From assembly GCA_030592605.1 (NCBI GenBank), contig JAUVIT010000086.1, positions 1 through 6,973 on the forward strand: DNA of 6,973 nucleotides. Reading direction: 5' to 3'. The number at the start of each line of letters is the position of its first letter. Position 1 is the first letter of the stretch. Shown one piece after another: positions 6,175 through 6,973 of the stretch. Under the pieces are notes generated by a model. It saw nothing but the letters and a program-made list of their open reading frames with translations, was not told where the DNA came from and ran no database searches. This DNA is from Bacteroidota bacterium. Lineage in GTDB: Bacteria > Bacteroidota > Bacteroidia > Bacteroidales > GCA-2748055. A program made the translations under genes and the position numbers.

Positions 6175-6973
6175 TCAGAGGGAGTTTGCTCTGGTAAAAT
6201 CGAGGATCTCCTGAAGATATCCGAAGGCAAGTCCCACTACAGTATCCGCAGCCCCGTAGTAGATGGAAACCTTTTCCTTATCGGATAAAGCGGCTGTCGG
6301 GAACAGGACATTGGGGACATCCCCTGCAAGTTCGTATGGTGCTGCAGGAGCAAGCAAATAGGGCTGGGTACGGTACAGGACCCTGGATGGATCTTTCATA
6401 TCCAGAATGGCAGCTCCCATGGAATAGCGAAATCCATTGCAGGTATTTATGACTCCATGATAGAATATCAACCATCCTTCATCCGTGCGTATGGGGACCG
6501 AACCTGCCCCGATCTTGGTGCATTGCCAGGCACTCTGTTCAAAGGGGCTTACCTTCATGACACATCGGTGTTCCCCCCAGTATTTCATGTCGGGACTGAA
6601 GCTGATATATATATCCCCGAACGGGGTATGTCCGTTATCGCTGGGACGACTCAACATGGCATATTTACCATCGATTCGCTCGGGAAAAAGGACTCCGTTC
6701 CGGTTGAAGGGAAGAAAGGCATTTTCACACTGGAAAAATTCCTTGAAATCGTAGGTATAAGCGAGCCCTATGGTCGGACCCTGATAGCCGTTGCACCAGC
6801 TTACCCAGTACCTGTCCTCCAACCAGGTAACCCGTGGATCATATTTATAATCAGATTCGATCATCTGTGTGTTGCCGGCTTGCATCTCAATGGGCTGATG
6901 GTCGATCTCCCAATGGATGCCATCCTGGCTAAAACCGGCATGGATATTCATCTGTACTGCTTTATTGTCACAG
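6175..6973 (-). CDS. GH130 glycoside phosphorylase, probably mannoside-specific (N-terminus outside the window)
   Basis: The reading frame is open through the window edge: seven further codons (CDNKAVQ) precede the Met at 6951, so that Met is probably internal and about 60 N-terminal residues are missing. This is inferred from the usual GH130 length of roughly 320-340. Numbering from that Met, family motifs are YDPR (37-40) with Asp38 as expected general acid, [10 protein letters not shown] (84-93), LSRPSDN (100-106), TKIGAG (145-150), YHGV (164-167), YSMGAAILD (176-184) and YYGAAD (231-236). GH130 enzymes act on beta-mannosides, most by phosphorolysis to alpha-mannose 1-phosphate and a few as beta-1,2-mannosidases. 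The candidate phosphate ligands Arg84, Asn85, Arg102, Lys146, His165 and Tyr176 are all present, favouring a phosphorylase. Whether it has a signal peptide, and so where it acts, cannot be seen. It is the first visible gene of the minus-strand cluster. Confidence 0.85.
   Translation of the reverse strand, partial: CDNKAVQMNIHAGFSQDGIHWEIDHQPIEMQAGNTQMIESDYKYDPRVTWLEDRYWVSWCNGYQGPTIGLAYTYDFKEFFQCENAFLPFNRNGVLFPERIDGKYAMLSRPSDNGHTPFGDIYISFSPDMKYWGEHRCVMKVSPFEQSAWQCTKIGAGSVPIRTDEGWLIFYHGVINTCNGFRYSMGAAILDMKDPSRVLYRTQPYLLAPAAPYELAGDVPNVLFPTAALSDKEKVSIYYGAADTVVGLAFGYLQEILDFTRANSL

Noticed and set aside
6120..6230. N-terminal extension of the oxidoreductase to an ATG at 6230
   Set aside because: It would overlap the GH130 coding end by 56 bases, add an Ile-rich stretch unlike the family, and place the Tat leader internally. 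The ATG at 6119 puts MERRDFIRKS at the N-terminus.
6601..6616. TA-rich run (gctgatatatatatcc) resembling a promoter or microsatellite
   Set aside because: It lies inside the GH130 coding sequence and encodes the conserved DIYISF strand, so coding explains it.
6949..6951. ATG at 6951 as the true start of the GH130 gene
   Set aside because: The frame stays open to the window edge, and the protein from this Met lacks the N-terminal blade expected in GH130. The gene is better treated as truncated by the window.

Overview
The window looks like part of a carbohydrate-degradation locus from a member of the Bacteroidetes (Bacteroidota). The protein families are typical of that phylum: a secreted GH29 fucosidase, a Tat-leader Gfo/Idh/MocA oxidoreductase, a HEAT-DUF1080 fusion and a GH130 enzyme. 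Leaders are A-rich with weak or absent Shine-Dalgarno sequences, and two intergenic regions carry a TAnnTTTG box, the -7 element of the Bacteroidetes housekeeping sigma factor. I cannot name a genus.

Layout: on the plus strand a complete secreted alpha-L-fucosidase (93-1430) follows a short leader with a promoter-like box. On the minus strand, reading right to left, are a GH130 enzyme whose N-terminus lies beyond the window edge (6973 to 6175), a Gfo/Idh/MocA oxidoreductase with a twin-arginine leader (6119 to 4866) and a 1130-residue exported protein (4835 to 1443) made of a long HEAT-like solenoid and two C-terminal DUF1080 domains. The minus-strand genes are 55 and 30 bases apart and probably form an operon, perhaps with an extra promoter before the oxidoreductase. 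The fucosidase and the HEAT-DUF1080 gene converge with only 12 bases between stop codons, and a stem-loop covers that junction.

How the parts may work together: Gfo/Idh/MocA oxidoreductases and DUF1080 proteins (now called the 3-keto-disaccharide hydrolase domain) are known partners in an oxidative route of glycoside cleavage. Carbon 3 of a sugar is oxidised, and the keto-glycoside is then cleaved by elimination and hydration rather than by a classical glycosidase. Here that pair sits beside two classical enzymes, a fucosidase and a probable mannoside phosphorylase. A reasonable inference is a locus for a fucose- and mannose-containing glycan, with fucose trimmed outside the cytoplasm, keto-sugar chemistry in the periplasm, and phosphorolysis yielding mannose 1-phosphate. 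The actual substrate cannot be read from the sequence. No SusC/SusD pair, regulator, RNA gene, mobile element or CRISPR array is visible.
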